Below, one piece after another: positions 1 through 6,591 of a stretch of 9,241 nt of DNA. Both the position numbers and the translations under genes were made by a program. How positions within the stretch are numbered: the stretch's first letter is position 1; the number at the start of each line of letters is the position of its first letter. This DNA is from Bacilli bacterium (GTDB taxonomy: Bacteria; Bacillota_I; Bacilli_A; RF39; UBA660), in contig JAFPMR010000127.1 in NCBI GenBank assembly GCA_017411235.1, positions 1 to 9,241 of the forward strand, written 5' to 3'. The notes beneath the pieces were generated by a model. That model had not been told where the DNA came from. It saw nothing but the letters and a program-made list of their open reading frames with translations, and ran no database searches.

Positions 1-3000
1 AGTAAATAATGAATAAGTAGAAGTACTCCACATAGTACTAAATAAAGGACCCATATTCTTAGCTAAAACTTCAATTGGAACTGGAATTCCATTTAATAGA
101 GCATGCATAATAACAGAATTTCTAGATTTTTCATTTACAACATAGCCATTAGCAAAAGCATTCTCAATTGCAACATCAGTGCCACTAGAAACCTTATCAA
201 TAATCTCTGGATAAGATGCTGAAACTAAATCAACAACATCATCTGTAATAAGGAAACTATAAACATAGTCAAGTATTTCTGGATTAACCCTAATAAGTGT
301 TGCAATAGTTTCTACTGATGTTTCCTTATTAATATAAGAAGCAGTCATTTTTGGATCAACAGTAACTAAACAAACCAATAATCTTGGATTTTTAAAATAT
401 TCCTTATTAATTAGTTTTAAATATTCAGGAGCATTTTTTAAGTACTCAATAAGAAGTTCAAAATTATTCTTAATATCTGGAATTAATAAAGCATATTGTG
501 GTTCGGTAGCTAATCTACTTCTAAATAACTCAATCTCTTTATCAGTAAATGATAAAGAATCAATTATTCGACCATATTCATCAAGATCAATTTTTAAAGA
601 AGAAGGAAATACTCCATGAATAATAGCTTCCTTTAAAGAACTAATAACTACTCTACCTCTATATAGAGAAACAAAGTCATAATTACCTGCTTCAATCATT
701 TTATGAATAATATACATATACATAGAATCTGAAACATAGAAAGTAGCTAAATCACTCTTAATTTGAGAAGAAGTTAAATTCTTTAGAATAATATCTAAAT
801 ATCTCTTCTCTTCATATAGATTCTTTCTATATATTAAAGAAAGTAAATCTTTTATTTCAATTGGTGACTTTCTAATTAAGAGATTAATATCAAATGAGAA
901 ATTTTCAGATAAAGGATAAATATAATTATCATCTAAATCACTCTCAATAATATGAATTATTAATTTCTCTAAATGAGAAAAATTCTTAGAAGTATGATTT
1001 AGAATTACTTGGAAAACTTCTTCCTGATTCTCTGGAGTAATTAATCTATTAATAATTCTACCATCAAAAACAGGATGTTTCTTAAATAACTCAAGATCAT
1101 AGTCTTCCCCAAGTATAGAATCAATTTTAATATACTTAAAAGAATATATGTCATCTAAAACTTCATACATACCTTTAGAAATATAAAACTCAATAAATTC
1201 TTCTTCACAAGGTATACGTCTAGAAAAATCAGGTAACAAACCACCAGAAATTTTATAGAACAACTCAACAAGTTCTTTCTTATTGTCTTTATCAGAATAG
1301 CTATATGAATATTGATAAATAGCATCAATACAACCTTTTTCTAAGAAGAGTTTAGTTGTTTTAAAATCAAAATTATAAAAATGCGACATAGAAAGAATTT
1401 TATCAGGGCTTACTCCAGCAAGCAATGCTTGATAAACAACTTCAGTACTAGAATCAGTTGCTAATAAAGCTAATAGTTCATCAGGAGTTTTTTCTGTAAA
1501 CTTTCTTTTCAATAAAGGTAAATTTTTAACTTTATCAGGTAATTTAAGATAATCTTCATAACTAATATCTTCTAAACCTAACCTCTCCACATCTAAATAT
1601 CGAAGAGTTTCTTCAGAAAGATAATTCGCTACTTCATAATGACCTTCTTTAAAGAATTTTTCTATAAATTGATTATTTAAATCACCATCAAAACTATGCA
1701 TAGAAATAAAAGAAAGGAAATCATCATAGGTTACCTCGTCTAAATGATCATTAATAAAATTCCAATCATCAGAAGCAAATAAAGCATATTTTTCACCCTT
1801 AGCATAGAATACTTGATCTAAACCTTTAATTCGCTTATATTTTTCCAAAAATGTTTTAAAATCTAAACCAAGTTCAATCATTCTCTCAGCAACTTCGGGA
1901 CTAACAGTATAAGTAGAAGAGTCCATGTCTTCGCCTAAAGCAAACGCTTTAACAACGGGAACTTCACTACCATAAAAAGAATATATATGTTCATCAGAAG
2001 AATACTTATTTTTAAAATAATCATAAACGTAATTAAAAGCATTAATATCATGTAAAGCACCAGTAGTATGAATAATTATTCCAGTATATCCAATATCAGT
2101 TAGCATTTTATTAATTAGATAAGAGCTTAATAATGTTTCAGACTTAGCAATATCTTCATAACGAAAATCATGAGTTTTAATAAATTCAATTACATCTTCA
2201 TTAATTGCTCTATAATCACAATTAAATAAAGCTTCTGTATAACCTTTATTCAAAAGATTTAATAATATATATGGAGATTTTTTTATACTACCATCATAAA
2301 AAATATAATCATCATAAGTAAAATCTGCTGCTAATTGTGCGGATTCTTTAGATATAGTTGAACCAAAAATAACAGCTTCAGGTCCCCAACTATTAATTAG
2401 TTTTTGTAATAAAACATCATCATCAATCAAAGAATAAGATAAATCTTTATCAAAGTTAACAAAAACTCCAACATCACTAATAAATTGTTTAATATTAATA
2501 GAATAATTAGATAGTGCGTCTAGAACATCAGCAAATCTTCTATCAAATAAAAATTTATCTAAATATGCACCAAGAGCATCTTTGTTTCCAGAAACATATT
2601 CCTTGGCAACAATATAGCCCAAATTAGTTGAATAACCACGTAATATCTTTCTATATAAAGAGCGATCCCTATTGTATAGTTCTATACAAACAGAATCAGA
2701 AAATAATTCAAAATCAGCTATTTCCTCTAAAGAATATCCCCTCTTCAATAATTCATCAATATCAGAACTAGACATAACAACCAAAGGTAATTCTTTACTA
2801 TCTCTTTGTTTAATAGCTTCATCTATAAAACGAAAATATACTTCATCACTTATAAATATCTTAGAAAAAAAGATTTTTTGTAAAACACTTTCATCAGTTA
2901 AATCAAATGAAGCATAAAAATTAGGATCATCTAGATAAGGTTTAATATATGAAAAAAAGTTATCTAAAATCTCAGGCCGTCTAGATAATAAAGTTTCAAA

Positions 3001-3111
3001 AAATTCTATATCAATATCTTCAGCGTCAGGATCATAGCCAAAAGACTTATATATCTCAGCAGCGAAATCCTCATTTAAATCATTAAGAAATCTTTTAATT
3101 GCTTCTTCCAT
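1..3111 (-). CDS. Giant acidic helix-rich protein of unknown function, C-terminus beyond window
   Basis: I do not recognise this protein. The frame stays open without a stop for 1037 codons from the ATG at 3111 to the window edge, so only the N-terminal part is present. The ATG is chosen because AGGATGG (3126-3120) lies 8 nt upstream; an in-frame GTG at 3120 would be too close to it. The N-terminus (MEEAIKRFLNDL) is acidic with no signal peptide, and no membrane segment is evident, so it is probably cytoplasmic. It is rich in Leu, Ile, Asp, Glu, Ser and Tyr and reads as successive short amphipathic helices. A loose pattern, hydrophobic helix then (K/A/N)-G-aromatic or aliphatic then acidic residue and helix, recurs around Gly125, Gly290, Gly490, Gly566, Gly593, Gly647, Gly809, Gly833, Gly989 and Gly1008. 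This suggests a degenerate alpha-solenoid acting as a scaffold or in protein binding (inference). I saw no catalytic motif. Codon use matches its neighbours. The adjacent YigZ-type gene diverges from it. Confidence 0.85.
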   Translation of the reverse strand, partial: MEEAIKRFLNDLNEDFAAEIYKSFGYDPDAEDIDIEFFETLLSRRPEILDNFFSYIKPYLDDPNFYASFDLTDESVLQKIFFSKIFISDEVYFRFIDEAIKQRDSKELPLVVMSSSDIDELLKRGYSLEEIADFELFSDSVCIELYNRDRSLYRKILRGYSTNLGYIVAKEYVSGNKDALGAYLDKFLFDRRFADVLDALSNYSINIKQFISDVGVFVNFDKDLSYSLIDDDVLLQKLINSWGPEAVIFGSTISKESAQLAADFTYDDYIFYDGSIKKSPYILLNLLNKGYTEALFNCDYRAINEDVIEFIKTHDFRYEDIAKSETLLSSYLINKMLTDIGYTGIIIHTTGALHDINAFNYVYDYFKNKYSSDEHIYSFYGSEVPVVKAFALGEDMDSSTYTVSPEVAERMIELGLDFKTFLEKYKRIKGLDQVFYAKGEKYALFASDDWNFINDHLDEVTYDDFLSFISMHSFDGDLNNQFIEKFFKEGHYEVANYLSEETLRYLDVERLGLEDISYEDYLKLPDKVKNLPLLKRKFTEKTPDELLALLATDSSTEVVYQALLAGVSPDKILSMSHFYNFDFKTTKLFLEKGCIDAIYQYSYSYSDKDNKKELVELFYKISGGLLPDFSRRIPCEEEFIEFYISKGMYEVLDDIYSFKYIKIDSILGEDYDLELFKKHPVFDGRIINRLITPENQEEVFQVILNHTSKNFSHLEKLIIHIIESDLDDNYIYPLSENFSFDINLLIRKSPIEIKDLLSLIYRKNLYEEKRYLDIILKNLTSSQIKSDLATFYVSDSMYMYIIHKMIEAGNYDFVSLYRGRVVISSLKEAIIHGVFPSSLKIDLDEYGRIIDSLSFTDKEIELFRSRLATEPQYALLIPDIKNNFELLIEYLKNAPEYLKLINKEYFKNPRLLVCLVTVDPKMTASYINKETSVETIATLIRVNPEILDYVYSFLITDDVVDLVSASYPEIIDKVSSGTDVAIENAFANGYVVNEKSRNSVIMHALLNGIPVPIEVLAKNMGPLFSTMWSTSTYSLFT

Positions 3112-3134
3112 ATAATGCACCATCCTACTCTAAA

Positions 3135-3143
3135 AGTATAACA
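3135..3143 (-). promoter_or_regulatory. Extended -10 promoter of the giant-protein gene
   Basis: On the minus strand TGTTATACT (3143-3135) matches the extended -10 form TGnTATAAT with one mismatch. It would start transcription near 3128, just ahead of the AGGATGG ribosome binding site at 3126-3120. I see no good -35 hexamer at the usual distance; only A/T tracts are there. The element lies in the short divergent region shared with the YigZ-type gene. Confidence 0.5.
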
Positions 3144-3179
3144 CAAAAAACATATATATTTTTAAAAAAACAACATCTT

Positions 3180-3188
3180 TGTTATAAT
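3180..3188 (+). promoter_or_regulatory. Consensus extended -10 promoter of the YigZ-type gene
   Basis: TGTTATAAT is a perfect extended -10 element (TGn plus TATAAT). With normal spacing the start point falls near 3195, only about 3 nt from the ATG at 3198. No convincing -35 is visible. The mRNA would therefore have almost no 5' leader and no Shine-Dalgarno sequence. Confidence 0.6.
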
Positions 3189-3197
3189 AACTATGTG

Positions 3198-3557
3198 ATG
3201 TATATGAAATTATTAAATAAATCAAAAATTGAAATTAAAAAATCTAAATTTCTTGGTTATGCATATGAAGTAGAAACAATCGAAGAAGTAAAACAAGTAA
3301 TAGATACTCTTAAGAAAGAACATAATAAAGCAAAACATGCTCCATATGCTTATATTCTCTCTAATACTGCAGGCAAAAGTGATGATAAAGAACCATCAAA
3401 TACTGCAGGATTACCAATCTATAACCTATTAGAAATGAGAAACTTAAAAAACATCATTGTAGTAGTAGTTAGATACTTTGGTGGGACAAAACTAGGTGCT
3501 GGAAATTTATTAAGAGCATATTTAGAAGCAGCAAAAGAAGCAATAAAAGACCTTTAA
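3198..3557 (+). CDS. yigZ: Single-domain IMPACT/YigZ (UPF0029) family protein
   Basis: This 119-residue protein is the N-terminal domain of the YigZ/YvyE/IMPACT family. Eukaryotic IMPACT regulates Gcn2; the role of the bacterial proteins is not settled. Family marks are IEIKKSKFLGYA (about 11-22), the AKHAPYAYIL segment (45-54), EPSNTAGLP (65-73, usually EPSGTAG) and the signature VVVVRYFGGTKLGAGNLLRAY (about 88-108). Bacterial members usually have about 200 residues with a C-terminal ferredoxin-like DUF1949 domain. Here that domain is absent: the stop at 3555-3557 sits inside a terminator hairpin, and no remnant follows it. The start is uncertain. ATG 3198 or ATG 3204 fits the family, while a reading from 3099 would add residues that overlap the divergent gene and its promoter. 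A consensus extended -10 lies directly upstream and there is no Shine-Dalgarno sequence, so translation may be leaderless. The loop before EPSNTAG carries a duplicate SNTAG. Confidence 0.9.
   Translation: MYMKLLNKSKIEIKKSKFLGYAYEVETIEEVKQVIDTLKKEHNKAKHAPYAYILSNTAGKSDDKEPSNTAGLPIYNLLEMRNLKNIIVVVVRYFGGTKLGAGNLLRAYLEAAKEAIKDL
3360..3409 (+). repeat. Short in-frame direct duplication (SNTAG) inside the YigZ-type gene
   Basis: TCNAATACTGCAGG occurs at 3360-3373 and again at 3396-3409, offset by 36 nt (12 codons), differing only at the third base of the Ser codon. Both copies encode SNTAG. The second copy is the family's conserved EPS(G/N)TAG loop; the first lies in a variable stretch. The near-identity at nucleotide level suggests a small recent duplication. 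Confidence 0.6.
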
Positions 3558-3568
3558 TGGTCTTTTTA
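3545..3568 (+). terminator. Rho-independent terminator overlapping the YigZ-type stop codon
   Basis: AAAAGACC (3545-3552) pairs with GGTCTTTT (3559-3566) around a six-base loop TTTAAT, followed by more T. The last sense codons form the left arm and the TAA stop (3555-3557) lies in the loop. This separates the gene from the Fic gene downstream. Confidence 0.75.
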
Positions 3569-3614
3569 TTATGTTTTAAACCGTAAATATAATATCAAAG
3601 AACAATAGCAAAAT

Positions 3615-3643
3615 TAGACAAAAAAAATATATTATTTTATAAT
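3615..3643 (+). promoter_or_regulatory. Sigma-70-type promoter of the Fic gene
   Basis: TAGACA (3615-3620, five of six matches to TTGACA) is separated by exactly 17 bp from a perfect TATAAT (3638-3643). The expected start is near 3650, giving a leader of about 20 nt that carries the AAAGGGG ribosome binding site at 3655-3661. This is the only promoter in the window with both hexamers well formed. Confidence 0.65.
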
Positions 3644-3660
3644 TATTATAGTTCAAAGGG

Positions 3661-3670
3661 GTGTGTGTGT
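3661..3670 (+). repeat. (GT)5 tract between ribosome binding site and start of the Fic gene
   Basis: Five GT units directly follow AAAGGG and directly precede the ATG at 3671. The tract also creates an in-frame GTG at 3665, but that is only 3 nt from the AAAGGGG site (3655-3661), whereas the ATG is 9 nt away, so the ATG is preferred. A change in unit number would alter the ribosome-binding-site spacing. Confidence 0.6.
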
Positions 3671-4786
3671 ATGCCTAAAATAGCTAATATCTTATTTAGC
3701 CAAGAATTCTTTGATGAATACATCAAAACTATTTTTGGCGAGTCATTTGCTCACAGTAGTTTATCATTCGAAAAATCATTTGAAGAAAGCAAATACTTTG
3801 CTACAAAACTAAAAGATTTTATTTCACCAAAGAATACAGAATATGCAAGACAACTAGAACAAAGTGAAAATCCGCTAGATCAAGATTTATTAAAACAAAG
3901 ATTAGCAGAAGCAAGAGCATCATTAATCTATTATGGTATTCCAGAAAAACCAATAGAAAATGAATATGGCTTTACTGTTCCAGTAGTAGATGACTATACT
4001 AGATTCTTCTATGGTTGTGTAAGACCATATAGAAACACTAAAGAATATCGTGATGCTGAAGCAAAAGGTTTGCTAACTGGCGCTTCATATGAAAGTGAAA
4101 CTTTACTTATGAGAGCACAAGAATTAAGACAACTAATAGTTAGTAAAGTACAAGCTGACCTAAATGCTAAAATCTTAAAAAAAGCAAATAATGAAGCATT
4201 TGAATATGCATTATCTAAAGATGAAATAACAGTTTTAGATATTCAAGAAATAAATGCCATAATTAATAATGCTCGTGGAGTTCAAACAGGATTTAGAAAA
4301 ATTAATAATCAAATAAATGACTGCCCATTTGAAACATGTTCAAAAGAATATGTTCCAGTAAGAATGCAAGAATTAATGCATAAATACTATAATGAATGGG
4401 CGCAAGAAATACCAGAATTCATTGATGGAATATCTACAGAAGAAGAAAAAGAAGACTACTTAAAAGCAGTCTGTGAAAGAGAAGCAAAATTCCATATTGA
4501 ATTTGAACGTATTCACCCATTCGAAGATGGTAATGGACGTACAGGTCGTATCATTTTAAATCAACATTTAATTAAAAATGAAATGGCTCCTATCCTAATA
4601 ACACCAGAAATGAGAAAACTATATATTACTTGTATAGATAGAAATGATTATAAAACATTAGGTGAATACATCTATATGTTATCTAGTGTAACATTAAATG
4701 ATATGATGTCATTATATAGAAAAGAAAATGGTCTAAAGCCAGATGAATTAAGTTTCCAAGAAACTGGTGGAAAACCATTAAAATAA
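3671..4786 (+). CDS. Fic-domain protein, probable AMP- or nucleotidyl-transferase
   Basis: This 371-residue protein has a complete Fic motif, HPFEDGNGRTGR, at 282-293. His282 would be the general base, and the GNGR segment the diphosphate-binding loop. Fic enzymes typically move AMP from ATP to a Ser, Thr or Tyr hydroxyl of a target protein; the target here is unknown. A flap-like strand (VQTGFRKINNQI, about 204-215) precedes the motif, as expected for target docking. Residues 1-200 form a long N-terminal region, including a segment around 84-140 (YYGIPEKPIENEYGF, then RFFYGCVRPYRNT) that I cannot assign. The autoinhibitory motif (S/T)xxxE(G/N) is not present in canonical form; the nearest match is SLSFEK (30-35), with Lys at the last position. 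No antitoxin-like gene is adjacent. ATG 3671 is chosen over GTG 3665 by ribosome-binding-site spacing. The gene has its own promoter and ends at a bidirectional terminator. The Fic assignment is secure; activity and biological role are inferred. Confidence 0.93.
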   Translation: MPKIANILFSQEFFDEYIKTIFGESFAHSSLSFEKSFEESKYFATKLKDFISPKNTEYARQLEQSENPLDQDLLKQRLAEARASLIYYGIPEKPIENEYGFTVPVVDDYTRFFYGCVRPYRNTKEYRDAEAKGLLTGASYESETLLMRAQELRQLIVSKVQADLNAKILKKANNEAFEYALSKDEITVLDIQEINAIINNARGVQTGFRKINNQINDCPFETCSKEYVPVRMQELMHKYYNEWAQEIPEFIDGISTEEEKEDYLKAVCEREAKFHIEFERIHPFEDGNGRTGRIILNQHLIKNEMAPILITPEMRKLYITCIDRNDYKTLGEYIYMLSSVTLNDMMSLYRKENGLKPDELSFQETGGKPLK

Positions 4787-4808
4787 AAAAAGACCATTTG
4801 GTCTTTTA
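4787..4808. terminator. Bidirectional terminator between Fic and CvpA genes
   Basis: AAAAGACC (4788-4795) pairs with GGTCTTTT (4800-4807) around ATTT. The flanks give a T-run on the plus strand and, because of the A-run at 4787-4791, a longer T-run on the minus strand. It lies immediately after the Fic stop (4784-4786) and overlaps the CvpA stop (4806-4808), so it can serve both convergent genes. Its stem core GACC/GGTC is the same as in the YigZ-type terminator. Confidence 0.8.
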
Positions 4809-5519
4809 ATTTTCTGTATATTTAATCTTATTTTTCTTAATTAATAAATCAAGATTATCTTTAGTAATAATATTCTTATCTAATAAAATCTTAATGGCTT
4901 TATTATTGAATTCTTCCTTTTCAGACGAATCATAATCATCTTTAAGTACAACAATATCATCAAATGCTTCCAATGATGGACCACACTTCTCTTTTAAGAA
5001 AGGAATCTCCATTATATTGTCTGCTAATGATGGTTGTACATAGAAACCAAATAGATTACATCCAAACTTAAATACGAATATTATAAAATATAAAATTACA
5101 ACAGATTGAGCAAGTCCTACTAAAGCACCTAACAATTGATCAACAAAACCAATCAAAGGTAAAGCTTTAACAAGTTTCTCAATCAAATTAGTCATCTTCA
5201 AAATCAAACTGACTATAATCATACATACAATAAATATTGCAATAAATGCTAATAACTCATAGAGCAATATATTTATAGCTGTAATACCTTTTAATGCTCC
5301 ACCAAACTTAAAGAATGGTAAATAAGTATACATAATAACAGATAACTTATTTTTAAAGGTAAACGCTATAATACACGAAAGTATAAAACCTAAAAAATTA
5401 AAGAAACTTTCAAACAATCCTTTTTTATAGCCGTCATAAATAGATATTAATAAGAAAATAATAATAACTAAGTTAACGACAATAACTTTAGGATTAGTAA
5501 AATCAAAATTCAAATTCAT
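4806..5519 (-). CDS. cvpA: CvpA family integral membrane protein
   Basis: The 237-residue product has the CvpA arrangement. A first membrane helix (about 12-27) is followed by the signature YDGYKKGLFESFFNFLG (28-44), a second helix near 45-55, a third near 84-110, and a fourth around 125-155 that contains FVDQLLGALVGLAQSVVI. CvpA in Escherichia coli is linked to colicin V production and envelope stress; in Firmicutes its role is unclear. Family members are often about 160-180 residues. Here roughly 70 extra soluble, charged residues follow, ending with a helical piece (NNKAIKILLDKNIITKDN). The start is ATG 5519, with AGGAG (5532-5528) 8 nt upstream; in-frame GTG 5528 overlaps that site and ATG 5525 is only 2 nt from it. 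The gene diverges from rnhC, a frequent neighbour of cvpA in Firmicutes, and shares a terminator with the Fic gene. Confidence 0.88.
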   Translation of the reverse strand: MNLNFDFTNPKVIVVNLVIIIFLLISIYDGYKKGLFESFFNFLGFILSCIIAFTFKNKLSVIMYTYLPFFKFGGALKGITAINILLYELLAFIAIFIVCMIIVSLILKMTNLIEKLVKALPLIGFVDQLLGALVGLAQSVVILYFIIFVFKFGCNLFGFYVQPSLADNIMEIPFLKEKCGPSLEAFDDIVVLKDDYDSSEKEEFNNKAIKILLDKNIITKDNLDLLIKKNKIKYTEN

Positions 5520-5539
5520 TACCATCACTCCTATTATTA

Positions 5540-5550
5540 ATTATAATACA
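5540..5550 (-). promoter_or_regulatory. Promoter of cvpA
   Basis: On the minus strand TATAAT (5545-5540) precedes the AGGAG site (5532-5528). An overlapping TATTAT (5548-5543) sits 17 bp from a weak -35, TTGTAT (5571-5566). Either placement puts the start just upstream of the ribosome binding site. The region is shared with the divergent rnhC promoter. Confidence 0.5.
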
Positions 5551-5573
5551 AAAAGATGAATTTGAATACAAAA

Positions 5574-5584
5574 TATGATAATAT
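5574..5584 (+). promoter_or_regulatory. Promoter of rnhC
   Basis: Two overlapping -10 candidates are seen: TATGAT (5574-5579) and the extended form TGATAATAT (5576-5584). They lie just upstream of the GAGGTG ribosome binding site (5591-5596), which is 5 nt from the ATG. The upstream -10 leaves a more comfortable leader. No clear -35 is visible. Confidence 0.45.
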
Positions 5585-5601
5585 GAATACGAGGTGTTTT
5601 T

Positions 5602-6567
5602 ATGAAAAACAACGGATTTAAACCTGTCACTATCGTTTTTAAAGTTAGTGATAATATTAAACAAATGATGATCGAACATTATGAACCTATGAAATGTGAA
5701 AAGACTCCACCCTATGCTATTTTCCAAGTAAAAGATTTCGACTGTGTAACAACATTATATGAATCTGGAAAAGTAATGTTCCAAGGAATTGGAGCAGATA
5801 TCGAAGCTAGTTATTGGACAGAACAAGAAAGAGTCTTAAACGGTAAAATCATTGATACCAATGGTAAAGAAAAGAAAGAAAAAGATAAAAAAGATGAAAA
5901 GAAAATCTTTATCAATGATTCAAGTGTTGGTTCAGACGAAGTTGGTACTGGTGATTACTTTGGACCATTAATAGTAACAGCATCATATGTAGCTAAAGAA
6001 GATATTCCATACTTAGAAGAATTAGGTGTTAGAGATTCCAAAAAAATAACTGATGAAAAAATAATAAAAATAGCACCAGAATTAATAAAAAGAATACCTC
6101 ATACAACAATCATTCTTTCTAATAAAGAATATAATTCATATCATAGTACTGATATTAATATGAACAAGATTAAAGCTATCTTACATAATAAATGCTTACT
6201 TTCAGTAATTAAAAAAGACAATGTAAAATATAAATATATCGTAATAGATCAATTTGAACCAGAAAAGAATTATTACCAACATTTATCTCAAGTTCCTGAA
6301 AAGGTAACAAATATTAAATTTATAACTAAAGCTGAAGATCAATGTTTAAGTGTAGCAGCATCTTCAATAATTAGTAGATACATCTTCCTAAAAGAAATGA
6401 AAGAATTATCAAATAGATTTAATATAATCATGCCATTAGGTGCTTCAAACTTAGTAGATGAAGTTGGTGCTAACCTAGTAAAGAAATATGGTAAAGATAT
6501 TTTAAACGATATAGCAAAACTAAACTTCAAGAATACAGAAAAGATTTTAGAATTAGCACAAAAATAA
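5602..6567 (+). CDS. rnhC: Ribonuclease HIII
   Basis: This 321-residue enzyme would cleave the RNA strand of RNA-DNA hybrids, such as R-loops and Okazaki primers, using divalent metal. Residues 1 to about 80 fit the TBP-like substrate-binding domain of RNase HIII (FQVKDFDCVTTLYESGKVMFQ in the middle), the part that separates HIII from HII. A Lys-rich linker (about 89-101) leads to the catalytic domain, with VGSDEVGTGDYFGPL at 109-123 (Asp112, Glu113), RDSKKI (144-149), NMNKIKAILHN (186-196), VIDQF (214-218, Asp216), AEDQCLSVAASSIISRY (244-260) and PLGAS (278-282). The expected acidic active-site residues are present. The length is normal for the family. The start is ATG 5602, with GAGGTG 5 nt upstream. 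It is divergent from cvpA and convergent with holA, with a shared terminator. No RNase HII or other copy is visible in the window. Confidence 0.97.
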   Translation: MKNNGFKPVTIVFKVSDNIKQMMIEHYEPMKCEKTPPYAIFQVKDFDCVTTLYESGKVMFQGIGADIEASYWTEQERVLNGKIIDTNGKEKKEKDKKDEKKIFINDSSVGSDEVGTGDYFGPLIVTASYVAKEDIPYLEELGVRDSKKITDEKIIKIAPELIKRIPHTTIILSNKEYNSYHSTDINMNKIKAILHNKCLLSVIKKDNVKYKYIVIDQFEPEKNYYQHLSQVPEKVTNIKFITKAEDQCLSVAASSIISRYIFLKEMKELSNRFNIIMPLGASNLVDEVGANLVKKYGKDILNDIAKLNFKNTEKILELAQK

Positions 6568-6591
6568 AAAGGAATATTAATTCCTTTTTTA
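6566..6591. terminator. Bidirectional terminator between rnhC and holA
   Basis: AAAAAGGAAT (6566-6575) pairs with ATTCCTTTTT (6580-6589) around a four-base loop ATTA, with A- and T-runs at both ends. It overlaps the rnhC stop (6565-6567) and the minus-strand holA stop (6591-6589), so both convergent genes can end here. Confidence 0.8.

Noticed and set aside
2672..2917. An 81-residue open frame on the plus strand
   Set aside because: It lies entirely opposite the long unbroken minus-strand coding frame, has no ribosome binding site and shows no recognisable domain.
3099..3197. A longer N-terminus for the YigZ-type protein starting at 3099
   Set aside because: It would overlap the divergent gene's start and the promoter, and the added residues have no counterpart in the family.
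3558..3670. A frameshifted remnant of the missing DUF1949 domain after the YigZ-type gene
   Set aside because: The interval holds only the terminator, the Fic promoter and its ribosome binding site, with no coding-like frame.
3198..4786. YigZ-type and Fic genes as an antitoxin-toxin pair
   Set aside because: A terminator and a separate strong promoter lie between them, and the YigZ-type domain is not a known Fic antitoxin fold.
5503..5727. A 74-residue minus-strand frame opposite the rnhC start
   Set aside because: It covers the rnhC N-terminus and the divergent promoter region, has low-complexity content, and is explained as an antisense shadow.
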